From positions 1 to 40,999 of the forward strand of contig JAHIRQ010000045.1 in NCBI GenBank assembly GCA_018818645.1: a stretch of 40,999 nucleotides of DNA, read 5' to 3'. This document shows positions 8,913 through 17,470 of this stretch, piece by piece. The translations under genes and the position numbers were made by a program. The DNA is from Bacillota bacterium. GTDB lineage: Bacteria; Bacillota_I; Bacilli_A; Acholeplasmatales; Acholeplasmataceae. The number at the start of each line of letters is the position of its first letter. The stretch's first letter is position 1. The notes beneath the pieces are model-generated. The model had not been told where the DNA came from. It did no database searches and worked only from the letters and a program-made list of their open reading frames with translations.

Positions 8913-10874
8913 ATGAATGTGTATAATATAAAGAATAGAAGATATTTAGGAAGCAAGGCAAAACTGATTCCATTTATAAAAAAAGTAATTTCAGAAAACT
9001 GTACAGACATAAATGTATTCCTCGACCTATTTGGAGGTACAGGAAACGTAGCTTGGAGTTTTAATGATAGATATACCACAATTATGGTTAATGATATTTT
9101 AGAGTCGAACCATTTATCATATCTATCTTTTTTTGATAGTTCCCCTATTGATGACCAAAAATTGGTTGAGATTATTGAATCCTATAATAGGTTAGTTATT
9201 AAAGAGGATAATTACTTTTCTTTAAACTTTGCAAACACGTATTTCAGTATTGAAAACTGTAAAAAGATTGGCTTTATTAGGGATGATATTGAAAAAAAGT
9301 ATATTTTGAACCAGATTAACATTAGAGAAAGAGCAGTACTAGTTACTTCCTTGATATATGCAATGGATGGAATCGCAAATACTGTTGGACATTACGATGC
9401 CTATCGATTACACGGTGATTTGAATAAGGAATTGGTATTGAAATTTTTAGAGTTACCTGACAGAAATACTAATCTAAACAATATAGTATTTAAGGAAGAT
9501 GCCAATACTTTAGTGAAAAGAATATCAGCTGATATCGTTTATATAGATCCACCATATAACTCTAGACAATATAGTGATGCATATCATTTGTTAGAAAATG
9601 TAGCAGAGTGGTCAAAACCAACAGTTTATGGAACTGCTAAGAAAATGGATAGGAGTGCTATTAAGAGCAAATATTGCACAAAATCAGCACCTAAACAATT
9701 TGAGGATTTAATAAAGAACATTAATGCAAGATATATTTTAGTATCATACAACAACATGGGTAATAAAGGTGCTGGACGATCTCAAGCGAAAATTAGTGAT
9801 AATGAGATAATAGAAATCTTATCTTCTAAAGGCAAAGTTGATATATTTGAAACTGAATTTAGTCAATTCACAACAGGAGCAACTGAAATTGATGATCACA
9901 AAGAAAGATTATTCTTGTGTAGTGTGGGTAAAGAGACAGAAGATTATGAACTAATAGAAAAAATAAACGGATTTGTAAAGTCTCCATTAAATTATACAGG
10001 TGGCAAATATAGATTGTTACCACAGTTGCTAGAGAAATTTCCACGAAAAATTGAAACATTTGTTGACATGTTTGGTGGGGGATTTAATGTTGGAGCTAAT
10101 GTAACAGCAAATACGATTATTTATAATGATTTTCAAAAGGAAGTCGTAAGATTAATAAAACTGTTTGCTAAATATAGCGCATCTCATATTATTCATCAAA
10201 TTGAGAATATTATCACAAAATACAATCTATCAAATACATATGAAAATGGTTATGAGTTTTATAACTGTAATAGCGATTCAGGTGTAGGGAAATACAATAA
10301 AGATAATTATTTAGCTTTAAGAGATGAATATAATTCAATAAAAACATCTAATGAAAAAAAAGATTTTTTATTACTCACATTGGTTATTTTTGCATTCAAT
10401 AATCAAATTCGATTTAATTCAAAGAATGAGTTTAACATGCCAGTTGGGAAACGAGACTTTAACTCATCTATAAGGAAAAATGTTAGAGAGTTTGCAACAA
10501 TACTCAAGAATAAATCTCTTGAATTTAGCAACATTGATTTTCGGAAAATTGAAATTGATAGTTTTAGTAATCCATTCTTTTACTGTGATCCTCCTTATAT
10601 ACTTGGTATTGCATCTTACAATGAAGGTAATGGTTGGAGTGAGAATGATGAATTAAAGCTATTAGAACTCTTAAACAGACTTAATGAAAAAGGAATTCCT
10701 TTTGCTCTTTCTAATGTGATAGAACATAAAGGTATGACTCATCATACCCTAAAAAATTGGGCAGAAAAGAACTATTATAGTATAATATATATTAAATCAA
10801 GCTATGGCAACTCAAATTATCAAATTAAGGATAGATCATCAATAACAAGAGAAGTCTTAATAACAAATTACTAG
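8913..10874 (+). CDS. fused two-domain Dam-like (D12 class) DNA adenine N6-methyltransferase
   Basis: Domain 1: RRYLGSKAKLIPFI, DLFGGTGNVAW, DPPYNSRQYSDAYHLLENV. Domain 2: SPLNYTGGKYRLLPQLLEKFP, DMFGGGFNVG, YCDPPYILGIASY. ORF track begins at 8874; the start is uncertain (8895/8901/8913), and 8913 is preferred because the promoter -10 abuts the earlier starts. Confidence 0.9.
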   Translation: MNVYNIKNRRYLGSKAKLIPFIKKVISENCTDINVFLDLFGGTGNVAWSFNDRYTTIMVNDILESNHLSYLSFFDSSPIDDQKLVEIIESYNRLVIKEDNYFSLNFANTYFSIENCKKIGFIRDDIEKKYILNQINIRERAVLVTSLIYAMDGIANTVGHYDAYRLHGDLNKELVLKFLELPDRNTNLNNIVFKEDANTLVKRISADIVYIDPPYNSRQYSDAYHLLENVAEWSKPTVYGTAKKMDRSAIKSKYCTKSAPKQFEDLIKNINARYILVSYNNMGNKGAGRSQAKISDNEIIEILSSKGKVDIFETEFSQFTTGATEIDDHKERLFLCSVGKETEDYELIEKINGFVKSPLNYTGGKYRLLPQLLEKFPRKIETFVDMFGGGFNVGANVTANTIIYNDFQKEVVRLIKLFAKYSASHIIHQIENIITKYNLSNTYENGYEFYNCNSDSGVGKYNKDNYLALRDEYNSIKTSNEKKDFLLLTLVIFAFNNQIRFNSKNEFNMPVGKRDFNSSIRKNVREFATILKNKSLEFSNIDFRKIEIDSFSNPFFYCDPPYILGIASYNEGNGWSENDELKLLELLNRLNEKGIPFALSNVIEHKGMTHHTLKNWAEKNYYSIIYIKSSYGNSNYQIKDRSSITREVLITNY

Positions 10875-10969
10875 TATTATGTATATCGTTTGTTATTGTA
10901 TGAGAATTTTAAATGTAAATAAGCAACTAAAACAATGAAAGGAAAAACAAAATATCTATATGATATTGT

Positions 10970-11608
10970 GTGTCAAAAGAGACAATAATGGGAACTATTA
11001 AAGATGCCTATGATATTATCAAAGATCTACTAAATGAAGCTAAAAAATTGAAAAATTTCGATTTTGTCGAAATGGTTATGGATATCCAACAAAAATTTTT
11101 CGACTTGAATAATGAAAATCAAAAGTTGAAAACTGCAAACCAAGAGAAAGATTTGATAATAACTCAATTATCTATCATAAAGGATCAAGTTGATTCACTT
11201 AAGATGGAAAACATCAAGTTGAAAAGTAAAATTACCTCAATTGAAAAGTTGGATGATCTATCTTTTTTGGAAAATGAGATTGAGATACATTATAAAGAAA
11301 TTGTGTATTTTTATACATCAAACTCACCAGACCCAATAGAGAATACGCTAAAAGAATCAATTAAAGACATTTATTATTTTGTAGCACCTAAATTACTTAC
11401 TCCTAGTGAGGATTCGAAATTTTTAGAATTATTTAATAAATCTGTCAATGGAACATATTCTAGCCTTGATAGTAAAATAGTGGGAAAACTAAAAGCCAAA
11501 TTTATGGAGTATAAATTAATTGAGATTAAAGAAATTCCAAAGCAGCCAACAAAAATTCAATTGTCAGAATTTGGTAGGGAAGTCTTAAATAAAATAAATG
11601 AACTATAA
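10970..11608 (+). CDS. coiled-coil protein with possible C-terminal winged-helix, unknown function
   Basis: Heptad-rich LNNENQKLKTANQEKDLIITQLSIIKDQVDSLKMENIKLKSK; C-term LSEFGREVLNKINEL resembles a wHTH-like end. GTG start, or ATG 10988. Confidence 0.55.
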   Translation: MSKETIMGTIKDAYDIIKDLLNEAKKLKNFDFVEMVMDIQQKFFDLNNENQKLKTANQEKDLIITQLSIIKDQVDSLKMENIKLKSKITSIEKLDDLSFLENEIEIHYKEIVYFYTSNSPDPIENTLKESIKDIYYFVAPKLLTPSEDSKFLELFNKSVNGTYSSLDSKIVGKLKAKFMEYKLIEIKEIPKQPTKIQLSEFGREVLNKINEL

Positions 11609-11617
11609 TTTTATATC

Positions 11618-11664
11618 AGTTCAATAATCACTGTTTATGATGTCTCAAATGAGAAAAGGTAATA
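11618..11664 (+). repeat. module-boundary repeat copy B
   Basis: GTTCAATAATCACTGTTTATGATGTCTCAAATGAGAAAAGGTAATAC; ungapped match to copy C. Confidence 0.65.
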
Positions 11665-11735
11665 CTTTAATGAGTAACTTATGGTCGATATAGAGAAAAA
11701 TCGAGCAAATCACAAGTTGTCTCAGGGGAGGAAAA

Positions 11736-12365
11736 ATGGGGGCAAAATTAGTTAGTCACAATGAAAGTAAAGAAGCTAGACAAAGAGCTACCAAATTAAT
11801 AGAAGAGGTAAGAAAACACTCTAAGATTAAAGGACACTATAAGTTTAATCATAGATTAATTGGCTCTGGGAAAAGAAGATGTATTGTTAAAGATTCTGAT
11901 GGAAAATATGATTTGGATTATCAAATCATTTTGACAAAGAATTCAAAGCAAGGTGATTCTAAACCTACTCAAATTAAAGCTGACTTTCTTCAGGCTTTTT
12001 CGGACTGTAAAAATCAAAACGAGAAAGTTGAAAATTCAACTACAGTTATTACTGTGAGAACGTCTAAAAACCAGGGAACTTTCGATGCGAGCAAAGAAAA
12101 GTTCTCTTTTGATTTTGTAATAATCAGTATTGATGAATCAAAGCGAATAAGACGAAATGCTCCTAATGCTTATACCTGGGTTCAACTACCTAGTAAAAAC
12201 TCCTATATATATGAAAAATTCAATGGACTATCAGCAGATGATCAAAGACTCCTACTTGAAGAATATATTATCCCAAGAGTAATTGCAGAAAAAGATAAAC
12301 ATGAAGCTGATAGAATCTCCTCAGTACATATCTTCTATGAAGAAGTTAATAATCGTGTGGAGTAA
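11736..12365 (+). CDS. minimal DNA-polymerase-beta-fold nucleotidyltransferase
   Basis: LIGSGKRRCIV...GKYDLDYQIIL...FSFDFVIIS: GS motif, DxD and a third hDh strand; strong RBS aggggagg. Confidence 0.65.
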   Translation: MGAKLVSHNESKEARQRATKLIEEVRKHSKIKGHYKFNHRLIGSGKRRCIVKDSDGKYDLDYQIILTKNSKQGDSKPTQIKADFLQAFSDCKNQNEKVENSTTVITVRTSKNQGTFDASKEKFSFDFVIISIDESKRIRRNAPNAYTWVQLPSKNSYIYEKFNGLSADDQRLLLEEYIIPRVIAEKDKHEADRISSVHIFYEEVNNRVE

Positions 12366-12369
12366 ACTT

Positions 12370-13125
12370 ATGACAAAAGACGAATTGATGAAAAAACTGT
12401 ATTTCGATCCAAATAATGACAAAGAACATAACGATGCAGAATTTTACCTAAGAGTTAAAGGAGTTGCTTTTCATCAGAAGATTATGACTCATCTAGGTGT
12501 TGATTTTGATGATGACAAATCAATAATTGAATGGTCAAAGGTATCAGCATTACTGAGATATGATAAAAAGTTGAGAGATAAAATCTATATTTATATAGCT
12601 ACGTTAGAAGAATACATGCGAGCTTATTTAAGTAATAAATATGAGGATAATCCTATTCAACCCTTTTGGCAAGATGGAAGAACACCACGTTCGAAAGTTA
12701 AGTCAAGAATTAAAGATGGGGAATGTGTTTCAGAAGTACTTCAATCAATAGAATTTGGCGACTTGTTAAATCAGATTAAAAACATATCTACAGATGATTT
12801 AAATGGAATGTTTGACACCATGACAGATATCCATTCAAATCTTGATGCTGTAAGGGAGTTAAGAAATGCAGTAAGTCATCATGCCTTTTTAATGAACTAT
12901 ATGTTTAGAAAGTGTATTGTTGACGATCATAGTAATGATTCTTTGAGCAATAATATCAAAAATTTAAGACAGCTTTTACCAAAAGAATATAGATATGGAA
13001 GAAATGGTAAAGGTGGCATTACAGCAGAAATTGAAGCTTGTAAGTATGAGAAAAATAACATTAATGAAAGAGCAACAAGGCAATTAATGAAGTTAGATAC
13101 TCGAGATGTTGTGAAAATGAATTGA
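12370..13125 (+). CDS. Abi_2 (AbiD/AbiF)-like HEPN protein
   Basis: IYIATLEEYMRAYLSNKY...IQPFWQ and AVRELRNAVSHHAFL (RX4H) resemble the Abi_2 layout; starts 4 nt after the NTase stop. ORF track start 12283 overlaps the NTase. Confidence 0.7.
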   Translation: MTKDELMKKLYFDPNNDKEHNDAEFYLRVKGVAFHQKIMTHLGVDFDDDKSIIEWSKVSALLRYDKKLRDKIYIYIATLEEYMRAYLSNKYEDNPIQPFWQDGRTPRSKVKSRIKDGECVSEVLQSIEFGDLLNQIKNISTDDLNGMFDTMTDIHSNLDAVRELRNAVSHHAFLMNYMFRKCIVDDHSNDSLSNNIKNLRQLLPKEYRYGRNGKGGITAEIEACKYEKNNINERATRQLMKLDTRDVVKMN

Positions 13126-13141
13126 AGGGGACGATGTCTTA

Positions 13142-13804
13142 ATGGATAAGTTTGATTGGAATAATATTCATCAAAATTGCGACCTGAATGAAATCAGAGA
13201 TGAGTTGTGGCATCATTCTAGATTTTTTGGTTTACGGTTCACTTATATTATTAAGATGATTGAAGACGAATATTACTTTGAATCCTTACTACTATTCATT
13301 ACGTTATTAGAACATGTCTTGTCTTCAAAAACTAAAAGACTTAATGAAAGTTTTGATGGACTTATTGAACTATCTTTTGATGGCGAAAAGAAAGAGACAG
13401 CTCAAAAACTAAAAAACTTAAGAAATAAGATGGTTCACAGATATCTATTCAAGTATTATGTTAAGTTCGATAATTGTGTTGAATTTCCTTTAAGTGAAAT
13501 GAGTAACTATGAGTACTTACTTTCTAAGTTGTTTTTGCCAATCATGAGTTGCTTTAGTGAAAATTACCATTATAGTACCTCTATGACTATTGGTGAGTAT
13601 TCGGTATATGATTTAGCGAAGCAGTTTGGAATTAATGACAACGATTTAGATAAGATCTTGAGTGTGGATATTGAACCAGATATGAAATTAAATGAAAAGG
13701 AAAAGCAAAAGAAGGAGAACGAGATTAACTTAATGAGACATCTGGATAATACATCACCAGTGGAATATTGGCAAAGTATTTTTAAAGGACTATTTAAAGA
13801 ATAG
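13142..13804 (+). CDS. HEPN-like protein with HepT-type RX4HXY motif
   Basis: LFITLLEHVLSSK...KKETAQKLKNLRNKMVHRYLFKYY: R-NKMV-H-R-Y at 13421-13444. Confidence 0.55.
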   Translation: MDKFDWNNIHQNCDLNEIRDELWHHSRFFGLRFTYIIKMIEDEYYFESLLLFITLLEHVLSSKTKRLNESFDGLIELSFDGEKKETAQKLKNLRNKMVHRYLFKYYVKFDNCVEFPLSEMSNYEYLLSKLFLPIMSCFSENYHYSTSMTIGEYSVYDLAKQFGINDNDLDKILSVDIEPDMKLNEKEKQKKENEINLMRHLDNTSPVEYWQSIFKGLFKE

Positions 13805-13838
13805 ATTAAGTTGATGTCCAATATGGAGGTTAATAAAG

Positions 13839-14984
13839 ATGTTAAAAAAAGGCAAAATGGTTCAATTTTTTAGACAAAAGGATTATGAAGTATTGAATCC
13901 AAACTTAGGTGGGGGAAGCTTTGGAAAAACAATAATAATTAGAGACAACTTAATTGATGAAATATTTGTGTGCAAAAAGTATGATCCATTTAGCGATGAT
14001 GCAAAGAAAGAGTTTTACGATACCTTTGTATCGGAAATCAAAATAATGCACAAATTATATCATGAAAATATTGTAAGAGTTTTTAATTATTATCTATATC
14101 CTGATCAATATACAGGATATATTTTGATGGAGTTCGTTGAGGGTAAGGAGATTGACGAATTTTTCTCTGATGATGTTTTTAAGATATTTTCGGATGTAAA
14201 CCACATATTTCTTCAACTCATAGATGCCTTTGTATATCTTGAGAAGAATAGCATTATACATAGAGATATACGTGCTAGCAATATACTTGTTACTCAGAAT
14301 GATGTAGTTAAAGTAATAGATTTTGGACTAGGAAAATCACTTCAAAAACAAAGTGATAATTTCGATACATTTAATTCAATTATAAATAGGCAAGGTATGA
14401 AAATTGTGCCTGAAGAATTTGGATTTGGATACTATGACAATCTAACAGATATGTTTTGTTTGGGTGAATTGTTCAATAGATTGATAAAGCAAAATAATAT
14501 AGGAGATTTTAAATACACAAGAGTTTTGCAAAAAATGATGAAAGTATCAAGAAGTGAGAGATACTCATCGTTTATAGTTATAAAAAACGATATTAACACA
14601 AAGAAGTTAGCTGCACTTGACATAAATGAAAAAGACAAAACCATTTATCAATCATTTACTAATGGTTTAAAAAATTCAATCTCAGTTTTTCTTGGAGATC
14701 CTCAATTTAACTATGAAATTGATGATATTTGTAATGGATTAAAATCAATTATCTCAACAAATCTGCTAGAAGAAGAAATTCAGCGAAAAGATATTCTCAT
14801 ACGAGTATTTGTGAAATCTACGTATAGATATTTTCCTAAAGTTCAAATATTAACGAAAGTTGTAAGCGATTTTTATAATTGGTTCATTGTCTTAGATGAA
14901 GATGACAAAACTCTTATTATAGATAGCATTATACAAAAAATAGGAAATATAAAAGTATCAAGTGGCGAGGACTTACCTTTTTAG
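13839..14984 (+). CDS. Hanks-type Ser/Thr protein kinase with C-terminal helical extension
   Basis: LGGGSFGKT (Gly loop), FVCKKY (catalytic Lys), HRDIRASN, VKVIDFGLGKS; all catalytic residues present. Confidence 0.9.
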   Translation: MLKKGKMVQFFRQKDYEVLNPNLGGGSFGKTIIIRDNLIDEIFVCKKYDPFSDDAKKEFYDTFVSEIKIMHKLYHENIVRVFNYYLYPDQYTGYILMEFVEGKEIDEFFSDDVFKIFSDVNHIFLQLIDAFVYLEKNSIIHRDIRASNILVTQNDVVKVIDFGLGKSLQKQSDNFDTFNSIINRQGMKIVPEEFGFGYYDNLTDMFCLGELFNRLIKQNNIGDFKYTRVLQKMMKVSRSERYSSFIVIKNDINTKKLAALDINEKDKTIYQSFTNGLKNSISVFLGDPQFNYEIDDICNGLKSIISTNLLEEEIQRKDILIRVFVKSTYRYFPKVQILTKVVSDFYNWFIVLDEDDKTLIIDSIIQKIGNIKVSSGEDLPF

Positions 14985-15117
14985 CACTAAAACTAATCGA
15001 TAAAGTAACTACTGTTAATGAAACCAGTTAATAAATGTTTAATTTTGTAGTTGCTTTATGACAATGAACCTTATTATCAAAGGGATGTAGACTTAAACTG
15101 AATAGAGGTAGTGAGCA

Positions 15118-16029
15118 ATGGATAACAACAAAAATAGAATTGAAAGTGCAAAGACTGATTTGTTTTTCTTAGTAAGAGAACTCAGATTTTCAGTTAATTT
15201 AATACACTTAGCACTAGAAGAAACAAACCATTTTGACCTCGTGATAAACGATCAATCCTTTTTCACGTTCATGTTGTTATCTAGCCAAGGAGTGGAACGA
15301 CTTTTAAAACTTTCATTATCATATAGCACTATTATAGATGAAAGAATTGATGAATTTTCACCAAAAAAGTTTGGTCATTCTATTTCAAAGTTATACAAAA
15401 ATCTTAAGTCAAACGTAACTAGTGATGTTCAAATACTATACAATGAGTTATTCGATTCTAACTCGAATGTTTCACTCCTTCTAAATAAGTTTACAGATTT
15501 ATTGGAAGTATTTAATAAAAGCGGTAGATATTATTATACTAGTAGCGAAACGAGAGAAAAAGAACGATATGAGTATTATTTTGACGAACATTTCGTTTAT
15601 TTGATAAATGAATATGAAAAAATAAAGTGTTATAATAAAAACTTTAAGAACAAAAAGTATAAAGAAGAATTGAATTATGCCATTGAAACAGCAAAAATGA
15701 TTGATGGGGAGTATGAAAAACTAGTTCCTGATATATTTTGTGAAAATATTGACAAAAGACCATTGATTCCATTTTGGGAAGATAATATGGTTGGAAATAA
15801 ACAGAGAGCTACAGAAAGTTATAAAATTGCAAGCAGAGAATTTTTGCTCATGTATATTTCACCTGTGGTGCTCATGTTGGAAAAACAGTTTATTTCTATA
15901 ATGGACAGGTACAACATACCCTATCACTTTGATGAACTAACCAAGACTATTCGAAATCATCCCTATAATTACAAAAAAAAGAGACATAGAATGGTAGTTC
16001 GTGATGTATATAGTACGATGTTGTTATAG
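15118..16029 (+). CDS. alpha-helical protein of unknown function (possibly HEPN-like)
   Basis: SSQGVERLLKLSLSYSTI...KKFGHSISKLYKNL resembles HEPN four-helix proteins, but no canonical RX4-6H was found. Confidence 0.4.
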   Translation: MDNNKNRIESAKTDLFFLVRELRFSVNLIHLALEETNHFDLVINDQSFFTFMLLSSQGVERLLKLSLSYSTIIDERIDEFSPKKFGHSISKLYKNLKSNVTSDVQILYNELFDSNSNVSLLLNKFTDLLEVFNKSGRYYYTSSETREKERYEYYFDEHFVYLINEYEKIKCYNKNFKNKKYKEELNYAIETAKMIDGEYEKLVPDIFCENIDKRPLIPFWEDNMVGNKQRATESYKIASREFLLMYISPVVLMLEKQFISIMDRYNIPYHFDELTKTIRNHPYNYKKKRHRMVVRDVYSTMLL

Positions 16030-16075
16030 GTTCAATAACACCAGTTTATGAAGTCTCAAATAGGAAAAACTTATA
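16029..16075 (+). repeat. module-boundary repeat copy C
   Basis: GTTCAATAACACCAGTTTATGAAGTCTCAAATAGGAAAAACTTATAAC. Confidence 0.65.
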
Positions 16076-16170
16076 ACACTGTGATTACTTGGCATGCTTA
16101 AAGAAGCGAATAATGGAAAACATAAAAATCATAGGTATTTATCAATAATCATTAAAGGGAGTATATTTCA

Positions 16171-16805
16171 ATGGATGAATTAACCGCAAAAGAACAGTTG
16201 GTATTGAATTTATTTTATAATCGTTTTTACGATTTATTTGATGAGATAACTATGGTGATTTTTTAACAGTAGAACCGAATATACGTTTCTTTAAATTGAG
16301 AGAAGCTTTTTCCATATATAAGGAACTTTTAGAATATGCACCGATAAAAGCCTATGTTGATTGGATGAAAAAAGGTTGGAGACCATCTTTAGAGGGCATT
16401 ATTGCAGATGATTTATTTAGTTTCATCAGAAATATTCTCTTACATTTTCCCTTGTTCGACACATGGGATGATGTTTATATTAATAAATCTCTTGCAACAT
16501 GGAACAAAGTTGGACAAATAGATAATTTTTTGTCTAAGTCTACAAATATCAAAATTGATGGTAAAGGCGAATTAAAGTATAGAATATGGGAGGTAGATAA
16601 AAAAGAAATGACCTATTTTTCAGTCACTTTTCCAGAAATTTATAATGAATCCAGTATCTATCTCAAAGACATAATAACAGAGAAAGTAGGTATGAAGTTT
16701 TGTTTGGCTCTCATGCGAGAAGTTTTAGATAAGCAAGTAGAAAACCCAGAAGAAGCAAAAATTGAAATAATGTCTCAAGTCTATTTCCCTAAAAAATTAA
16801 ATTAG
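16171..16805 (+). pseudogene. unknown gene split by a single-nucleotide frameshift near 16242-16246
   Basis: MDELTAKEQLVLNLFYNRFYDLFDE (frame 1) continues as DNYGDFLTVEPNIRFFKLREAFS... (frame 0) if one base is restored in 'gatga-gataac'. Confidence 0.7.
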
Positions 16806-16831
16806 TGATATTTCAAATAGTAAGTCTATAA
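16804..16831 (+). repeat. weak module-boundary repeat copy D
   Basis: AGTGATATTTCAAATAGTAAGTCTATAA directly over the stop of the preceding gene, aligned to the core of B/C. Confidence 0.35.
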
Positions 16832-16857
16832 CTGATCAGAGATGATTGGTTTTTTTT
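16830..16857 (+). terminator. Rho-independent terminator at the end of the defense island
   Basis: AACTGATCA-GAGA-TGATTGGTT (two G-U pairs) followed by a T tract. Confidence 0.65.
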
Positions 16858-16988
16858 ATGCTTTGAGCCAACCTAGGCGTTTATTATTTATGCGGTAAAA
16901 TGCACGTGAGCTGGTTATACACCTACTGCACTAGCAGTGCGAGAAATAGTCGTAGTTCCTCAAGAATCAGATGAAGAAGTGAGGACTG

Positions 16989-17470
16989 GTGATGAGAAAG
17001 GATAATTATCAAACATGGAAAAATGATGGTGTCTTAAAATCAAAACTAAAACTCAATAAAGAACTAGCGAGTAGATCATGTGGTATGGGTGTTATTGCAA
17101 CTGAATTAGGAGTTTCAGAAAACACATTATATTCTCTTAGGAAGAAATATAAGGATGTTGAGAAATCTTATGAAGACGGTAGAAACATGTTAAAAAATCA
17201 CTGATTGAGAAGATGTTTGAACGTGCAATGGGGTTCACTATTGTGAATGAAGACCAAATCATTGAACAAACACCTACATGAACAAAAAAGAAAGTGATTA
17301 AGCAAACAAGAACTATTCTTTGGGATATGGGGATTGCACAATATTTACTTATCATCAATTTTGGTAAGGAATATAGTGAGAAGAAGTATTAACTAGAACT
17401 ATCTGAACAAAAGGTTCTGGAACGACAAAAAGAAAATGATTGGAAACCAATGGAAATAGGAGATGTCAAT
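16989..17470 (+). pseudogene. decayed phage terminase small subunit-like
   Basis: NYQTWKNDGVLKSKLKLNKELASRSCGMGVIATELGVSENTLYSLRKKYKDVEKSYEDG (HTH), then out-of-frame SLIEKMFERAMGF...TKKKVIKQTRT...GIAQYLLIINFGKEYSEKKY*LELSEQKVLERQ; typical TerS layout with several stops. Confidence 0.6.
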
